A DNA stretch of 64,000 bases, taken from Apis mellifera. Taxonomy: Eukaryota; Arthropoda; Insecta; Hymenoptera; Apidae. The DNA is taken from positions 9,240,009-9,304,008 of the forward strand of contig NC_037648.1 in the NCBI RefSeq assembly GCF_003254395.2, in the 5' to 3' direction. Positions 1 through 11,260 of this stretch are shown in pieces (position 1 is the first letter of the stretch; each line of letters begins with the position of its first letter). Position numbers and translations under genes: made by a program. Under the pieces are notes generated by a model. It did no database searches and was not told the DNA's origin. It worked only from the letters and a program-made list of their open reading frames with translations.

Positions 1-470
1 CAAATCGAATTAATGTCAAATTAAATTTAATATAGAAATGAAAATATTTTTCCAAACTTAGATTCATTATTTCATTAAGGATTCAGAAAAATCTTATTTT
101 ACTTTATTAGATCATTTAGAATTATTTTTTTAAAAATTGATATACTTAAATTCACATTTATTGCAGTTGCAATTTTGAATATATTTTTCGTTTCTTTCAT
201 TCCTTTTAATTGCAACAACTACATTACAAACTTCATCAGAATTCATCTCTTTCGATTAAAAAACTAATATTATTCCTTTACGTGATCTTTTGAAAACATT
301 TACGTATCATTTTCGAAACGATTCTTGTACATCCGTATAACAGGCAGTTATAAAATTACGAATTACAAATTCTCTCCAATCTCCATTTCCCAATTACCAT
401 TCAAGCACTCCACTTTCATTTCCAAAAGCATATAACACGCGATATAAAATATATTTTACAAACAATAGAA
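1..470. other. AT-rich non-coding DNA
   Basis: Strongly AT-rich sequence with homopolymer runs and stops in all frames. I see no gene, repeat unit or promoter motif. Confidence 0.6.
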
Positions 471-960
471 AAATAACAAATCTCAAACCGACCGAGAAAC
501 GAAAGAAAATATACGCAATTTTCAAATTCGCGAGTCGCAATAGCGCAACAAAAGCGGTTAAAATAATAACTTCGTGATAGAGAACGATTGAAACGAGTGG
601 ATCTCTCGAGAGGAAGAAAGAGAGAAAAGGAAAAAGAAAGAGAACGAACTTTCAAGGGAGAAAGAGAGAAGAGGAGCTCACCGATCGGACAAAATGTTGC
701 GAAAGCGGGGGCAATGTGCAAGTTCGAATGCAGTGGACCATAACGAAACCGTTTGTCGCACATGAACAGCCGTGTAACGAGGACGATAAGGCTTCCGGGT
801 TGGGCAGAAGTGCATTTCACACCGATCGAAACTGTCCTTGTCAAACTGTTGCTCGATTCGGCATTCACCGGGGAACAATGAAATTGCGGTGCAGAGAACA
901 GGGAATTAAGCTCGCACGCTTTTGTTTAAAGGATGGCGCAGTATGGTTTTTTGAGGGGAT
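471..960. promoter_or_regulatory. GC-elevated block with possible minus-strand exon end
   Basis: GC rises clearly above the flanks. A purine-rich tract (about 596-676, AGAGA/GGAAG type) leads into 680-900, which is open on both strands. On the minus strand a donor-like GTGAGC lies at 681-676, directly after an open frame of about 66 codons (878-682). No convincing acceptor or start is visible and the translated frame is not recognised. A conserved non-coding element and an undetected exon are both possible. Confidence 0.3.
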
Positions 961-2040
961 AATTTCGTAATATTCGGGTCTTTGCATTTGATTAACTTGT
1001 GACTGATTAATAATGGATGGTATAAATGTCTCTGTATCTTGCTTTTGATATTAATTTTGAGAGAATCGATCATTTTTAATTTTATGAAACTTTGTGATAT
1101 TTTATATTTTGTATGATATATTATATATTTTTTTTTAGTTATATTTAAAGTATTCGAAAAACAAGATTTAAATATATAATATATAACACCGATTAAAAAT
1201 TAAAACTTTCAACATAATCTTAATCAATTTTTCCTCTTAGAAATCCTGTCTCTGTAGAACAATTATAAATTGAAATTATTATATCATCTCATCTTATTCA
1301 ACTTCATCTAAAAATTAATAACATTTTCCAATTCCAGAGATATGACATTTCGTTCAATTTCGTTTCTTTTTATACAATTTCCAATAGACTCGCACATTCT
1401 CGATGAACGGATAGAAAAATCCAAATATTTCATCTTTTCTTGTCTCTCTTCACCATCGAACGGGTCTCTTCACTTTTCACAACAGAGTAGATCGGGATTC
1501 GTATTTCGTTTTAACTGCCCTCAACACTCGGCCCAACCAACTTTCGAGAAGTTCGGTTAACTTCGAAAATTCGAAGAAAAGAAATTTCTTCAATCAGGAA
1601 GAAGTTCCCTTCCTTGTTGGTAGTAAGTCAAAGAAACAGTAGTGAGAGAATAATTGACAGAGCAATTAAGGGATAGTTATCCCGTTGCTTGGAAATCTTA
1701 CTTGGATTATACGGTGGAAAAATATTTGAGGGGTAGAGATTCGAAATGGCCAGATGTCTGAACACATTTGAAATATCATTTCAAACGATGTGTGTTATTT
1801 ATTTCACGAGTAATTACACGTTTAATTTTACAATTTTTTTCTTTTAATGTTTCAAATAAATTAATATTATTTCTATCCATTTCCAAATAATATTTCAAAA
1901 TTATTCAAATTCATCTATAAATAAATTATTCCTAATATTTATTATTTTAATTTGTCCAAATCTGATTACGAATTTATCAGAAAAAAGAATAATTAGAGGG
2001 AAGATAATGTGACGTATTCGAGACGAACGAAGAGAGGGTG
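961..2040. other. AT-rich non-coding DNA
   Basis: AT-rich, with a slightly GC-richer patch at 1330-1620. That patch contains the short perfect inverted repeat CTTCGAA-AA-TTCGAAG (about 1561-1576). No gene is supported. Confidence 0.5.
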
Positions 2041-2280
2041 TGATTTATTTATTCTCAGAGAAATATCGGTTTAAAACGAATACGCACGACAATACGAATT
2101 TTACGGTCAGGCTGAATTTATGGTGTTTCGAACCGAGTGACAAAATTCGCGGCGGAGAGGAGTAGAAACAAATCGTTTATATCGAGCAATCGTGGATTAT
2201 AGTCCATCACGCGATCATACGCGTTCTCTTCTCGTCGATTGTTCGCGCCATTAAAAATTCACCTGAAGGCATTGACCCAT
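2041..2280. promoter_or_regulatory. GC-elevated block, putative regulatory element
   Basis: A 240-bp patch with many CpG (TCGCGGCGG, TCACGCGATC, TCGCGCC) in AT-rich surroundings. There is no long frame and no clear splice signal. It resembles the other isolated CpG-containing blocks of this window and is a candidate conserved non-coding element. Confidence 0.3.
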
Positions 2281-3960
2281 TTATCTGCGATTCATTTGTT
2301 CAAATATTCATCACCATGAATTTGTCCATTCTATCCTCTTAAATTGATTTGAAAGATGTTAATATATTGGCAGATTATTGGTAATATAGTTTCGTGTAAT
2401 TATGTTTAATTTTTTATCTATTCTATATATTTTTCATTTTTTCCTTTTTAATTCTAAATATAACAAGAATGAGTATATATTCACTCTTTTCCAATTTTGA
2501 AGTTAATATAATATATGTATGTGTGCATTATTAAAATATTTGATTATGATAACATTGATAATTAAGATTATTCATACAAAAAATATTTTTCCAGTGAAAT
2601 ATTTTCCAATTTGCAAGAATTCTTAACTTACAAGAAATAATATAGCAATTACGAAAGTGTTGATATTTGGAGAATAATGAAATTTACATGAATCGAGTTA
2701 ATAATAATTTGGGTCATAGACATGGAAATGAAGTGTGCCGAGTCTCTAGAGTGGTAAAGGTGCGAGAGAAGAGTGTTTAGTCTAGACTGCTAAAAGCTGT
2801 GAAGGAAGAGTGTTTGAGAACTGAGTGTTTGAGCGAAGGGTGCATGTCCATTCAAGATTTTTAAAAAAATATATATGCATATTAATATTCAAAGAAAGAA
2901 ATATTAATATTGTATTTAAAGAAAAAAATTTTTAAATTTAAATATTCAAAAAAAAAAAAAGAAGAAGAAGAAAGAAGGTGAATATACACGTGTAAGATTA
3001 AATGAAGTGATGCAATATCCGTACAGTTAAATTTAAAGTAGAGAGTAAATAATTAAAAGGGACTTTTAGTAGATGAAAGCGTGGTAGAATTTTAGTCAAA
3101 TGTAGCGAGACTTCTGTGATTAAATTATTTTCTTTTTTCACTTTTTTCTTTCATTAACATTTCCAGCTATACTAATTCCTCCTCTTTTACTTTTCTTCCT
3201 TTCGAATTTACATTACAGTAAATTTATATGATCACTAAATATAATGTATCAATAATTTACGTGAATATTATAAATTGTTAGTCAAATATATTGAAAGTTA
3301 TATTGTGGAATTTATTTTATTTTATAATTCAGAATTTTAGAAATCATTTAGCTTTAATTATCATTCCTTTCGATATTTTTTTTATCTTTGAATAGAAAAA
3401 AAGTTATTGAAGTGGACAAGAACAATATTTCAATAATTTATTTATTAATCAAAGACTTTTTTCTTTCATTTTAACGATATAAATAAGATCAAGAGTAATA
3501 GCAATTCTGAATATCAATTCCACATTAATTATTTTTTATTGAAATTATTTTAAAAGATATATCAAACATTGATATCAGTGTAAATATTCTAAATGTTCAT
3601 ATCTAGGAGATATTTAACCATATAGAAGCCAAACCGATTAATTTTTAAATAAATTAAACGCTGATCCTAAATTTTAGCTTAAAATTTTTCTTTATAAAAA
3701 AAAGTAGCCTCGATCAATTTGACTCCCGAATAGTCCAATTTTATCACCATAGTCCATTTCTCAAAAATTTATCGTCAAATTGATCGCCACGCGATTTTAT
3801 ATCCTCACGCAAAAAAAAAAAAAAAAACTTTTCTAATATATCAAACATCTAAAAGCAGAACCATGTTCAATGTCGATAAATGCCATTTATCCCCCCCTTC
3901 CAAAAGACATTCGAAATTCCCCTTGAAATCGGTCGATTCATTATTCAAAGAAATATCGAG
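2281..3960. other. AT-rich non-coding DNA with short direct repeats
   Basis: AT-rich. At 2771-2833 the 8-mer GAGTGTTT occurs three times, and the palindrome AGTCTAGACT lies at 2779-2788. A-rich runs sit near 2949-2962 and 3811-3827. No gene is supported. Confidence 0.5.
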
Positions 3961-4420
3961 GTGTAGAAGTATTTTGCACATCCGTAACGCTTGATCCGAA
4001 TGGGAGGTCGCGGGATAAGTATTGTTAGCTGGAGAGGTCGGGCTCGATAATTGGCCGGTTAATTCAATCGTGGTCCTCGATAAGACGGTAGAATAGATTT
4101 CAATCGGTTCAATTTTCTGGTTTCGTAGCCACGACAGATTATTCGTCGTTTCTGTCGGGCATACCGGCCAACTATTACGCCTCGTTGTCCGATCCAAGGG
4201 AGAATCAATAGTCCCGTGAAACTTGGGGAATTAACGGCCACGATTAACAATTAATTCTCGCGTTAAACCCTCCTCTTGTGGAATGACAGCAATGGTAATT
4301 TCATTAGTGCACGATGGAATGACGGATAATGTTTACCGTGATCGACTTGATCTCTCGTTTCCGGTCGTCGATTCGATCCAACCGATTTCGATCCAATGAT
4401 TTTTTCGTTATTTTGTGGAC
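3961..4420. promoter_or_regulatory. GC-elevated block with TTAA/TAAT motifs
   Basis: CpG-containing block (GGTCGCGGGA, ATACCGGCC, CTCGCGTT) interleaved with AATTAACGG, GATTAACAATTAATTC and CATTAGTGC motifs of the kind bound by homeodomain proteins. The minus strand is open over 4197-3841 without a recognisable product. It is best read as a regulatory or conserved element. Confidence 0.35.
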
Positions 4421-5210
4421 GGATGAGGTTTTATTCGATTTGAAATGATGCGGTTTTATTCGTGAAATGATACAACAATAATAGCACGAAATATATTGGG
4501 ATATTTGATTCGTCGAAGAATGTGAAATAATGGAAATATTTGAAATGAGTATATTTAGAAAATGTAATTATGTCGTTTTGATATTTCGAGAGATTTTGAG
4601 AGAATATTATTCAACAAAGATCGATAATTACATTGGAAGAAACTAGAAAACTACGTGATTGAAAATAATTAAAAGTTTACTTGTCTTATTAGTGATATAA
4701 TTATTCACTCATAACTCTTTAATTATTTAATGAAAACTTTCTTCGTTGTTTCGAATCATCCCAATTTTATCAGGTCGTGATTAATATTACAGCAATGAAG
4801 GTAACTTTATTACAAAAGCTCGTTCATTGTATAAATAACGTTCCTATATTAACTCATTATATCATACAATTTACACTTTTTTTTTATTTATCTTATTTTC
4901 AATATTTATAATTAACTTCTAAATACCTCTACCCATTTCAAATTATACCTTAATGAAATTCAATCTCAAATTCACGTAACAATGCGCCCATTCGGTATTG
5001 CGGATCAAAATTGAATAAATACGTTATCGATAAACTATATTATATTTTTAAATATAACGCGCTGTTTCGAATAATTTTGCAAACGACAAGTTTTTAATCT
5101 CCGAATTTTTTTTAATTAAAAAATTCGTGGAAGGGAAAAAAGTTATTTTCATATTTCCAAAAATGAAATGAAAAATCCAGTAGAATTTTAAACTTTCTAA
5201 ACAACTTGTA
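4421..5210. other. AT-rich non-coding DNA
   Basis: Low-GC sequence without a credible frame, repeat or promoter. Confidence 0.55.
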
Positions 5211-5390
5211 ATCTACGAGAGAAAGAGAGAGAGAGACGACTGTTTTAGGAAATTAACCAGTTATTCGCGAACTCGTGCCGGGTTGTTTAGCAAACCTCGA
5301 CGCATATTTTTTTTTGACATGGTAGAAAAAAGTCACCAGATGACGTCACGCATAATTCGTGAGGACGAATATATGATGTTTAAAACATAA
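5211..5390. promoter_or_regulatory. GA tract and CRE-type site
   Basis: A short GAGA run (about 5218-5236) is followed by GC-elevated sequence. A perfect cAMP-response-element palindrome TGACGTCA at 5341-5348 extends to TGACGTCACGC. The same 11-mer recurs at 18862. The palindrome is a known CREB/ATF-type binding site; function here is inferred. Confidence 0.4.
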
Positions 5391-6870
5391 TATTTCCTCT
5401 ATCTAGATTTCTCGTATTTTAATGAATATTAAGTATATAAATTAATTTGATGACATTTTGAAGAAGATGAAAATTTGATTTATAGATTAGATAATTAATC
5501 ATTGTAACTTAGGTTTCACAGTTTCGTGAAAGAAAATTTTTTATGAATCGTTATTATTTAAAGACGTTTGATCTCTATAATAAAAAGGAAGTGTGGAATT
5601 TATCATGGTACAATCAAGTACAGTAGTACGTACAGTATAATGGCCAAGCGTTTAAGGAGTATAACCATATGATTGATCTGTTTCAACTTACTTAATAAAT
5701 TTCTTTGTCTTAATTTTTAATCTCATAGAAAGAATGCGTAGAAAGAATGTAACTTTCTTATTGACATAAACTTTATCAATATAAATTTTTCAATATATCG
5801 ATATTAATTAAACGAAATATGAATTTATATTCAATAATCTTTACTTTTTATTTTATTCTAATTTTTATTTAATATTGTAATTTTTATTTTCTGTTTACAC
5901 AGATAATTACAATATTTTTAATCATAATTTTCAAATAAAATTTGCTTCACATATCATTTCTAAGTTAAATGATAAAATTAATTACATCACTGTTATCGAT
6001 AGAAAGAAATAATGAAAGTACAAATGAAAATATAAAACGTCCGGCTATTCTTACGTTTCAAAGAAGAAGAAAAAAAGTAGCAGAATAGGAAGAGGTTTTA
6101 ATGAATCTTTGTTTCACGTCTGTATGTATCCAGGGAATGGTTTGAAGGGTGAATGAGAAAAGAAATGAGTGGCAAAGAAAGGAAAAGGTAGATAAGGAGA
6201 GGTTAAATATATATATATATATGAGAGTCGGTTAAGAGCGCTCGCAATTTAACCTTGGTGTCACTCCCACAACTAATGTGATACATCACGTGAAACATTT
6301 TGATGTTCTTGAGATATAAAAAGCTAAGATATTACAGTTGTTTAAAGTTTATTAAATGACACACTTAGACACCGAGTCGTGAAACATTTTGTCATCCGAA
6401 ATGGAAGAATAAAATGCTTAATGAAACAATGAACAAATGCATCGATGTATTAGTAATATTAGAATACATTGATTGATCTCTACGATACAAATTCGAAGAT
6501 ACAAAATAACAAAATATTATTTAATCTAGAGAACATTTATTTTTTGTAATGAAATAAATCAGTATCAATCAGTAGAATAGTGAAAGAAGGAGCTTATATC
6601 AAACGCTTATATCAAAGTTAAATCCTTAACAAACCCACAAACACAAACCAATTAACCCCTCATCAATTCTCCTCTCGAACGCACCACTAACATCCTTCAA
6701 CCACGATCTACATCGAACCACTTGCACCACGATCACCACTAAACACATTCCATCCCTCTCATCCATCACTCTCCAAGAATCTTCACAAGTCGACCTCCCT
6801 TTCCTCTCCAAAAAAATCACCCTTCCATCCTGATACACGTATATCCATCCCTCGAAAACCACCTTTATCC
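5391..6870. other. AT-rich non-coding DNA with AT microsatellite
   Basis: AT-rich flank of the island that follows. It includes a (TA)n run at about 6207-6222 and an ACC/CAC-rich patch at 6630-6860 that stays open on the minus strand (6862-6626) with no recognisable product. Confidence 0.5.
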
Positions 6871-7640
6871 ACGAACATTAAAAACATTCTCGCGTGGAGA
6901 GGCAGGAAAGCAAGCGGATAGCAAAGATTTCTCATCCTTCCTCCGTCCCACTCGCGCGCAAGAGGCGGGGGCGTGAAGTTCTAGGGAGGGAGGGGAGGGA
7001 GGGGGTCGCGACGCAGCCGCCCCACTCGAGCCTCGGCGTCGCGGACGCGACTGCGGGGGTGGCGGTTGGTCGGAGGCGCGCTCAGTTTCGTTCGGAGGCG
7101 CGCCACGAGGCGGCAGCATCGTTCCTCTCGTCCCGCGGACCCGTCGAATCGCCAGTGCGCCTCCGTTCGTTCGAGCGGCTTCGGGTATCGCGCCGCCGGC
7201 CCCCCGATTCCTCGGCGTCTCGCGCCACCTGGAGCGCGCGCGGCGCCGCGACGCCTCGAGCCGCGGTGGTGGAGGTGGTGGTGGTGGCACACGACGATCG
7301 AGCAGCGATCCGTGGTGATCGGGCGCGCTCGAATGCAGGCCCTCTCTGTTTATGAGAGGCGTCCCGACGCGACCGGCTGACGTCGGCCGGCGGCAATTTC
7401 GACCGCGGATCGGCTTGGTACGCGCGCGGAAGCGCTGCTGCGCCCGCAGGAGGCGGAGGAAAAAATCACGCGGCGGGCGACGGCGACGGGGGCCACAACC
7501 CGTTTGTGTTCCATTCGATCACGATTTGCCGCGCGCGGATAAAATAACTCGCTTACGATTCGAACGCGAGTCGTTCGTTCTCGCTCGAGGAAGTCTACTA
7601 TGATTCCGCTTCGTTTCGCTTCGACGCCCGTTTGACAACG
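6871..7640 (+). promoter_or_regulatory. CpG-rich island, putative promoter
   Basis: The most GC- and CpG-rich DNA in the window (for example GGAGCGCGCGCGGCGCCGCGA near 7230, and GGCGGGCGACGGCGACGG near 7470). An arthropod-type initiator TCAGTT sits at 7082-7087, flanked by the direct repeat TCGGAGGCGCG (about 7070-7080 and 7093-7103). No TATA box is evident. Several long frames cross the island on both strands, as expected of stop-poor GC-rich DNA; none resembles a known protein, so they are not called as genes. Orientation is taken from the initiator and the plus-strand donor at 7843. Confidence 0.5.
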
Positions 7641-7842
7641 CTCATCGTGTCGTGGGAGTAATAAGTTGTTGTGATCCTAGATCCTTCGAGGGGGATCCTG
7701 GCAGTGGTGGGGCCTTTGGTGTGAGTCTGAGAAGGGAAGGGAGAGGAGGTGATTTTTCGAGATGATGGATCTTCTGGAGGAAGATTTGGATGCGAGAATT
7801 GTGAAGGGGATCTAGGTGAAGAGGACGATTTGGCCAGTGGGT
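7084..7842 (+). other. Putative non-coding first exon ending at a strong donor
   Basis: Starting at the initiator A (7084), the plus strand runs without an obvious intron to GTAAGTAG (GT at 7843-7844), close to the ideal donor consensus. No long ATG-initiated frame with convincing codon use lies inside, so a 5' UTR exon is the likeliest reading. Exact start and exon status need transcript data; earlier weaker donors, such as a GTGAGT near 7720, could also be used. Confidence 0.35.
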
Positions 7843-8363
7843 GTAAGTAGCAAGACAAGATACGTGATGCCGGTTAAGAAAGCTTGGATGGGGATTCGAG
7901 ATGATGGACCAGGTGGATTGGAAGCAGCGGTTCCTGCTTTTTGATGGTTGGACGACTCGGTGATGAAGTTAAGAGGATGGTTAGCATTGGAAATTGAAGC
8001 AGCTGATTAAAACTCCTCCTTCTCTCCGCCACTTTTCGCGTGCCTTTGATCCTCGTTTTCCCTCCTCCTCCTTTTCTTTCTTTCTTTTGGGTGCTGCTGT
8101 ACGAAGATGGATTCTTATTTATCGTGTCTCCTTTTCCCCCCTTTTATCGTATTAAAGTATTATCATTTGAGATCGAGTTACAGGCTAAACGAGCTTGATT
8201 ATTAAACTACGCAAAAACACAGACGGAGGTAAATAGAGCGGGACCAGACTTGTGGAAATTCGTGGAACTGTGTTATTGCGCGCGTTATCGCAGTTTCACA
8301 TCGATTCGAATGTTGTCGAGTTTTAGGCGAGATTAGCCCTGACAGGATATAATTTTCCATGGT

Positions 8364-8813
8364 TTACCGCGCGACCCTCGCCAACACAGATTTAACCTTG
8401 CCCCCAACGACATATTTACAGACCTTCTGCTCTCGAAACGATCGAACTCGTGAGTTTAGCTTGTGTGAAACGTGAATTTCAATTAGGTGCTTGGTGCTGT
8501 GCGAATGGAGGAGTATATAGAGTGGTCGTTGATGAAAATATCGGATAAGGCTTCGAGTCACAAAGGGAATCGAGGCACGTGGCAGGTGTATCGGAACTTG
8601 GAAAGTATCGAAAAGTGATAAAGAACTGGAGTTTACGAGTGTTGAAAGTCTCTCTCTTTCTCTTGAGTGACGAATTTCGGGTAATACAAAGTTATATCGT
8701 GCGGATTTGTGAGAAGTTTTAAAGTACCTCGAACTTTTAAGTGGCGTTGATTTCTCTGCTCGTTTAAGGGGATACAAAGAAGATTTTTTGCTCGGTATTT
8801 TCGTTTTTCTCAT
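8364..8813 (-). CDS. Unrecognised ORF of 149 codons, doubtful
   Basis: This is the longest frame here that starts with a true ATG. It runs antisense just downstream of the putative first exon. The product would be very basic, with many Arg, Lys, Ser and His and few acidic residues (it begins MRKTKIPSKKSS), no predicted membrane segment and no familiar motif. That skew is typical of frames read opposite purine/pyrimidine-biased non-coding DNA. A small lineage-specific gene is possible but I consider it unlikely. No TATA box or convincing promoter lies upstream on the minus strand. Confidence 0.15.
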   Translation of the reverse strand: MRKTKIPSKKSSLYPLKRAEKSTPLKSSRYFKTSHKSARYNFVLPEIRHSRERERLSTLVNSSSLSLFDTFQVPIHLPRASIPFVTRSLIRYFHQRPLYILLHSHSTKHLIEIHVSHKLNSRVRSFREQKVCKYVVGGKVKSVLARVAR

Positions 8814-9470
8814 TGAAATTTGCTCAATTTTTTTTTTGAAGTTTATATGTGATGATTATGATACTTTAGGAAGTGATCAACGTTTATACGTGAATAAATT
8901 TGTGTTTCTTTTAAAATTTATGAATGTATCCATTCGTAAATTGTTAAATAATGATACAAAGTTGAAAATCTTTCAAATATTTGATTAAAAATATTTTTGA
9001 CACGTGAAATTAAATTTTGGTTTAAATTTATTCAAAATCAGTAATAAAGAATAATATCTATTTTTCATACATTTTTTTTATATTAATATTATTATTGCAC
9101 TATGTTTCCTGTAATAAAATTATTTTTACAATAGAAAAATTCAAATTTCTATGTTATTTTTAAATTAAAATTTCTCAAAATCAATAGTTTACGCGACAAA
9201 TACGCGAGATTGCATCTATTATTGTTTCAAAAGCAATTTCTATACTGTTACATAATTCTTATGAAATGGAAAAATATAGGATTTTATCACAAATGAAATT
9301 ACGAATCCCAACTTATTTTATTTTCCATTCAATTCATTATTGATGTACAGATCATCATCAGCGACTTTGAATAATCAATAATCACCAAAAAAAAGAAAAA
9401 GAATATCAAGAAATTAAAAAAGATCTATCACTGCATTCCATTTGACAAAACGAAACTAAACAGGAACGCA
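8814..9470. other. AT-rich non-coding DNA
   Basis: AT-rich, with homopolymer T and A runs. Nothing gene-like is visible. Confidence 0.55.
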
Positions 9471-9900
9471 AATGATCATTCAGAGAAGAGTCCGTATAAC
9501 AAATTCTACGGTGATTAGAAGACGCGTGACTAATTACGAAAACGAGGCGTCCTAAGTGAACGATGGCCCAAGTAGCTCCTGATCGTCAAGGTTTTCGCCG
9601 ATCTGTCCTCAATGACTAATTATGCACCGAGCATTCCGATTCTCCCTACTCACGTTAATGAACGAACCGGAAGCATGAAGGGGAGGGTTGGCATCGCGTA
9701 AGTAGCGATGCTTTCGATACGTCGCCAGGGATCATCGATTGCACCGGTTGGTTCAATGCTAATAATCCGGTGGCATTAAGGCTCCTTGGAATCGGGTTAA
9801 CGAGCTAATTCGTAATTGGCTCGTCGAAGTGGCCTCGCTCGTTGAAAATATCCCTTCGAGGGAATAATTAACGCGATGACGCCTTGATCCTATGAGAGAG
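9471..9900. promoter_or_regulatory. Inverted-repeat and TAAT-rich block, putative enhancer
   Basis: GC-elevated block with TAATTA at 9531, 9617 and 9865, TAATTG at 9813, TAATCC (Otx/Bicoid-type) at 9763 and GTTAAC at 9796. Four short inverted repeats are present: GCATCGC/GCGATGC (9691-9711), CACCGG/CCGGTG (9742-9772), GAGCTAATT/AATTGGCTC with one mismatch (9802-9822) and TCCCT/AGGGA (9851-9863). Frames are short. Homeodomain-type enhancer is the likeliest reading; a structured RNA is the alternative. Confidence 0.4.
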
Positions 9901-10096
9901 AGAATGAGCCTTTTCAAATTAGGGGTAGTTTTTTTGTTGTCGCGTTGTTTGGAATGGATTTCTTTTTTTTGTCGTGGATAGATATTTTGTTACAGAGATT
10001 TGTAAGCAATAGCCGTAAGGTGATATGTGAGATATCCTTGATTGAAGGGGGGTTGATGTGAGAGATTGGAATAGATAAACGTGAAAGTACAAAAAT

Positions 10097-10233
10097 GTTG
10101 AAGCTTATTTATTAAGTTATAAGGAGATTAAATTCGTATTGGATTAAGTAAAATAGAACTGTCTTATTCTACTTCGACTGTTGGATTTAAGACGAAGTTA
10201 AACTACTTATAAGTTAATGAATAAGGCTTCAAC
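10097..10233. ncRNA. 137-nt imperfect foldback, candidate hairpin RNA or MITE relic
   Basis: The left arm from 10097 (GTTGAAGCTTATTTATTAAG) is complementary to the right arm ending at 10233 (TTAATGAATAAGGCTTCAAC). Pairing continues inward over about 50 positions per arm, to about 10145 and 10183, with a handful of mismatches and wobbles. The roughly 37-nt centre can form a small further stem. No obvious target-site duplication flanks it. This could be a transcribed hairpin precursor or a decayed miniature inverted-repeat element; strand is undetermined. Confidence 0.45.
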
Positions 10234-10916
10234 AGACGTGTATGCCAATTTTTGTGTTTCTTTTGGCCTCTAGAATCGATTCGAAGATTCGAACATATTA
10301 ATATCTCTTATATAAAATGTTCAATTTTAATTTTTAATTATAAATTGCTTGTATTTGAAATGATTAAGAAATGAATTGAATTAAACATTTTACTTGATTT
10401 TTTAAATTTTATTAGATGTAAATTATATATGTATGTATAATGCAATATTTAATTTAATTTTCGTGTATTGGTAACATATTATATTATTTACCTACGTTTT
10501 TAAAATAAATATGCTGCCAATTAATAATGTAATAATGACAAGTATGTATCAAATCTTAAATTCTAAATTTATATTTCATATTAACTTCTTATCTTTCAGA
10601 AATTTATTTTAAGTATCGAATTTATCGAATTTTATTAAATATATGGTAAAATATATATTCACAATATTAATTTTAAATGATAAAAGTCATTTTACAATAT
10701 TAATTTATATTACTTGTCGATTAGAATCACCAAGTTACATATTTGCATAAAGCAAGAATGCACATCTACCACTAAAATTCAACTAATTTAAATTTCAAAA
10801 TGATTCTCTAATTAAAATTTCCAAAGGAAACGCAATGTTCACTGATAAACCCTCACCCTCGAGTTAATAACAGATCACATAGCACGAGGGAACCGTTTAT
10901 ATACCGTGGTTTCGAA
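10234..10916. other. AT-rich non-coding DNA
   Basis: AT-rich sequence without supported features. Confidence 0.55.
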
Positions 10917-10954
10917 ACGTCTTCTCTCCCTTTCCCTCTCTCTCTCCCTCCCTT

Positions 10955-10987
<33 letters not shown>
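10917..10987. repeat. CT/GA microsatellite
   Basis: A pyrimidine tract of about 70 bp made of imperfect CT and CCCT units, ending in a pure (CT)n run of about 18 bases. Confidence 0.9.
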
Positions 10988-11260
10988 TCCCTATTTCGTG
11001 GACTGCGTTTTCACAGGAATCGAGAATGAAAGTGACGTACTCCGTGCTCGTTACGTAGTTCTTTGAAGAAGAACGTGTGCACACACTCTCGCGCACACAG
11101 CTTCTATACATATATATATATGTATAAGTGTACATGCGAAAATAACGATACCAGTGCGACGTTAGGTGACTACTTTAAGGTTAACCTTTTGCGGTCCTCC
11201 ACGACACACTTTGCACTGAATAGCTTTATTTCGAGCTGTGCATGGTGAAAATTCTCGGCG
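10988..11260. promoter_or_regulatory. Mixed-composition block after the CT tract
   Basis: GC-elevated, with CACACA and (TA)n stretches (11100-11125). Short frames are open on both strands without recognisable products. Adjacency to a long CT/GA tract is common near insect regulatory DNA; that role is only inferred. Confidence 0.2.

Noticed and set aside
416..868. 150-codon minus frame
   Set aside because: GTG start, low-complexity Ser/Leu/Phe/Arg read from a purine-rich tract, and a better donor-terminated frame exists in another register.
6894..7396. Several 100-150-codon frames on both strands in the CpG island
   Set aside because: Starts are mostly non-ATG, composition is Arg/Ala/Pro/Gly from GC-rich codons, and all frames are open together. 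Stop-poor island DNA explains them.
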